Source: Bacillota bacterium | GTDB taxonomy: Bacteria; Bacillota_A; Clostridia; Lachnospirales; Bianqueaceae | Assembly (NCBI GenBank): GCA_017420625.1 | Contig: JAFOIR010000002.1 | Location: 1 to 6,521, forward strand | DNA length: 6,521 bases | Direction: 5' to 3' | Part shown: in pieces, positions 6,336 through 6,521 of the stretch | Layout: each line of letters opens with the position of its first letter | Numbering within the stretch: position 1 is the stretch's first letter | Notes under the pieces: generated by a model | The model's database searches: none | Told to the model about the DNA's origin: nothing | Seen by the model: only the letters and a program-made list of their open reading frames with translations | Made by a program: the position numbers and the translations under genes

Positions 6336-6348
6336 TACAAAACTACTA

Positions 6349-6397
6349 CTGACTCTTAATCAGAGGGTCTAGGGTTCGAATCCCTAGGGAATCACCA
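6349..6397 (+). pseudogene. 3' half of tRNA-Lys(CTT); attachment-site-like fragment
   Basis: From the anticodon stem onward this is a clean tRNA. The 5' stem CTGA (6349-6352) leads to the loop CTCTTAA (6353-6359) with anticodon CTT (6355-6357), then stem TCAG (6360-6363). A variable loop follows, then T stem TAGGG (6370-6374), loop TTCGAAT (6375-6381) and CCCTA (6382-6386), the acceptor strand GGGAATC (6387-6393), discriminator A and encoded CCA (6395-6397). The matching 5' acceptor GATTCCC and the D arm are absent from the AT-rich DNA upstream, and the outermost anticodon-stem pair (6348/6364) is A/A. It cannot fold as a full tRNA. Integrases that recombine in tRNA genes leave exactly such a displaced 3' half at the far end of the element. 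Confidence 0.85.
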
Positions 6398-6408
6398 TTG
6401 ATTTCAAT

Positions 6409-6435
6409 AAGTCCGAAAGGACTTTTTTTATTTTT
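6409..6435 (+). terminator. Rho-independent terminator downstream of the tRNA-Lys 3' half
   Basis: AAGTCC (6409-6414) and GGACTT (6419-6424) form a 6-bp stem closed by a GAAA tetraloop, followed by an uninterrupted T tract to 6429 and more Ts to 6435. It lies 12 bp after the CCA end, as expected for the original terminator of the tRNA gene. Confidence 0.85.
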
Positions 6436-6521
6436 AAATATATTCAATCGGTAATGCATCCACATCTTCCGTGATCGGAACGATGTTCTCGCTCAGACAG
6501 ATGACTGCCCCTCTTCCTGCA
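6434..6521 (-). CDS. C-terminal end of an unidentified protein; 5' part outside window
   Basis: The minus strand is open from the right edge through 28 codons to TAA at 6436-6434, encoding AGRGAVICLSENIVPI and then TEDVDALPIEYI. Codon use and moderate GC resemble the kor operon genes rather than the AT-rich stretch, which supports real coding. It ends just inside the T tract of the tRNA terminator and converges on it. I do not recognise the family from so short a tail. If the tRNA fragment marks an element boundary, this gene lies on the chromosomal side. Confidence 0.6.
   Translation of the reverse strand, partial: AGRGAVICLSENIVPITEDVDALPIEYI

Larger units (their letters stand above)
6016..6348. 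other. AT-rich non-coding stretch between the IS and the tRNA fragment
   Basis: I find no convincing gene in these 333 bases. Open frames are short and lack ribosome binding sites, and base composition is far more AT-rich than the kor operon. It holds a consensus -10 on the minus strand (6054-6059), a repeat of the IS left end (6089-6103), an inverted pair CACCTCA (6106-6112) / TGAGGTG (6174-6180), a hairpin (6295-6316) and a palindrome (6320-6335). It may combine the original korD upstream region, decayed IS sequence and the inner edge of an integrated element. Confidence 0.6.

Noticed and set aside
6322..6397. A complete tRNA-Lys gene
   Set aside because: A 76-nt tRNA would start near 6322, but that stretch is an AT-rich palindrome with no D arm and no GATTCCC to pair with the 3' acceptor strand. 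Only the 3' half is present.

Overview
The window reads as one bacterial catabolic operon on the minus strand, an insertion sequence abutting its 5' end, and, on the right, an AT-rich stretch ending in the detached 3' half of a tRNA-Lys gene. Strong AGGAGG-type ribosome binding sites, short gene overlaps, a ferredoxin-dependent 2-oxoacid oxidoreductase and a zinc-ribbon transposase suggest an anaerobic member of the Bacillota, perhaps a gut Erysipelotrichia or Clostridia species. That placement is inference from style and gene content only.

Positions 1-4724 (minus) hold six genes in the order korD-korA-korB-korC-sucC-sucD. The first four are the small 2x[4Fe-4S] ferredoxin-like subunit, the alpha subunit, the thiamine-pyrophosphate beta subunit and the gamma subunit of a 2-oxoacid:ferredoxin oxidoreductase. 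The last two are the beta and alpha subunits of ADP-forming succinyl-CoA synthetase; sucD runs off the left edge, probably only a few codons before its end. Every junction overlaps (8, 11, 8, 4 and 1 nt). The sucCD partners make 2-oxoglutarate the best substrate guess: 2-oxoglutarate + CoA + oxidised ferredoxin gives succinyl-CoA + CO2 + reduced ferredoxin, then succinyl-CoA + ADP + Pi gives succinate + ATP. The oxidoreductase step could also run in reverse.

Positions 4747-6015 are an apparently intact insertion sequence. It has near-perfect 28-bp terminal inverted repeats around one plus-strand transposase that resembles the IS1595 (ISXO2-like) family. Its left end lies only 22 bp upstream of the korD start codon, so the operon's original promoter has been displaced. 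A consensus -10 box straddles the junction, so a hybrid promoter may now drive the operon.

Positions 6016-6348 are AT-rich and without a recognisable gene. They carry a short repeat shared with the IS left end, a possible displaced promoter, a hairpin and a 16-bp palindrome. Positions 6349-6397 are the anticodon-loop-to-CCA half of a tRNA-Lys(CTT), followed by a hairpin terminator. This is what an integrative element leaves at its far end after inserting into a tRNA gene. Positions 6434-6521 are the last 28 codons of an unidentified minus-strand gene.
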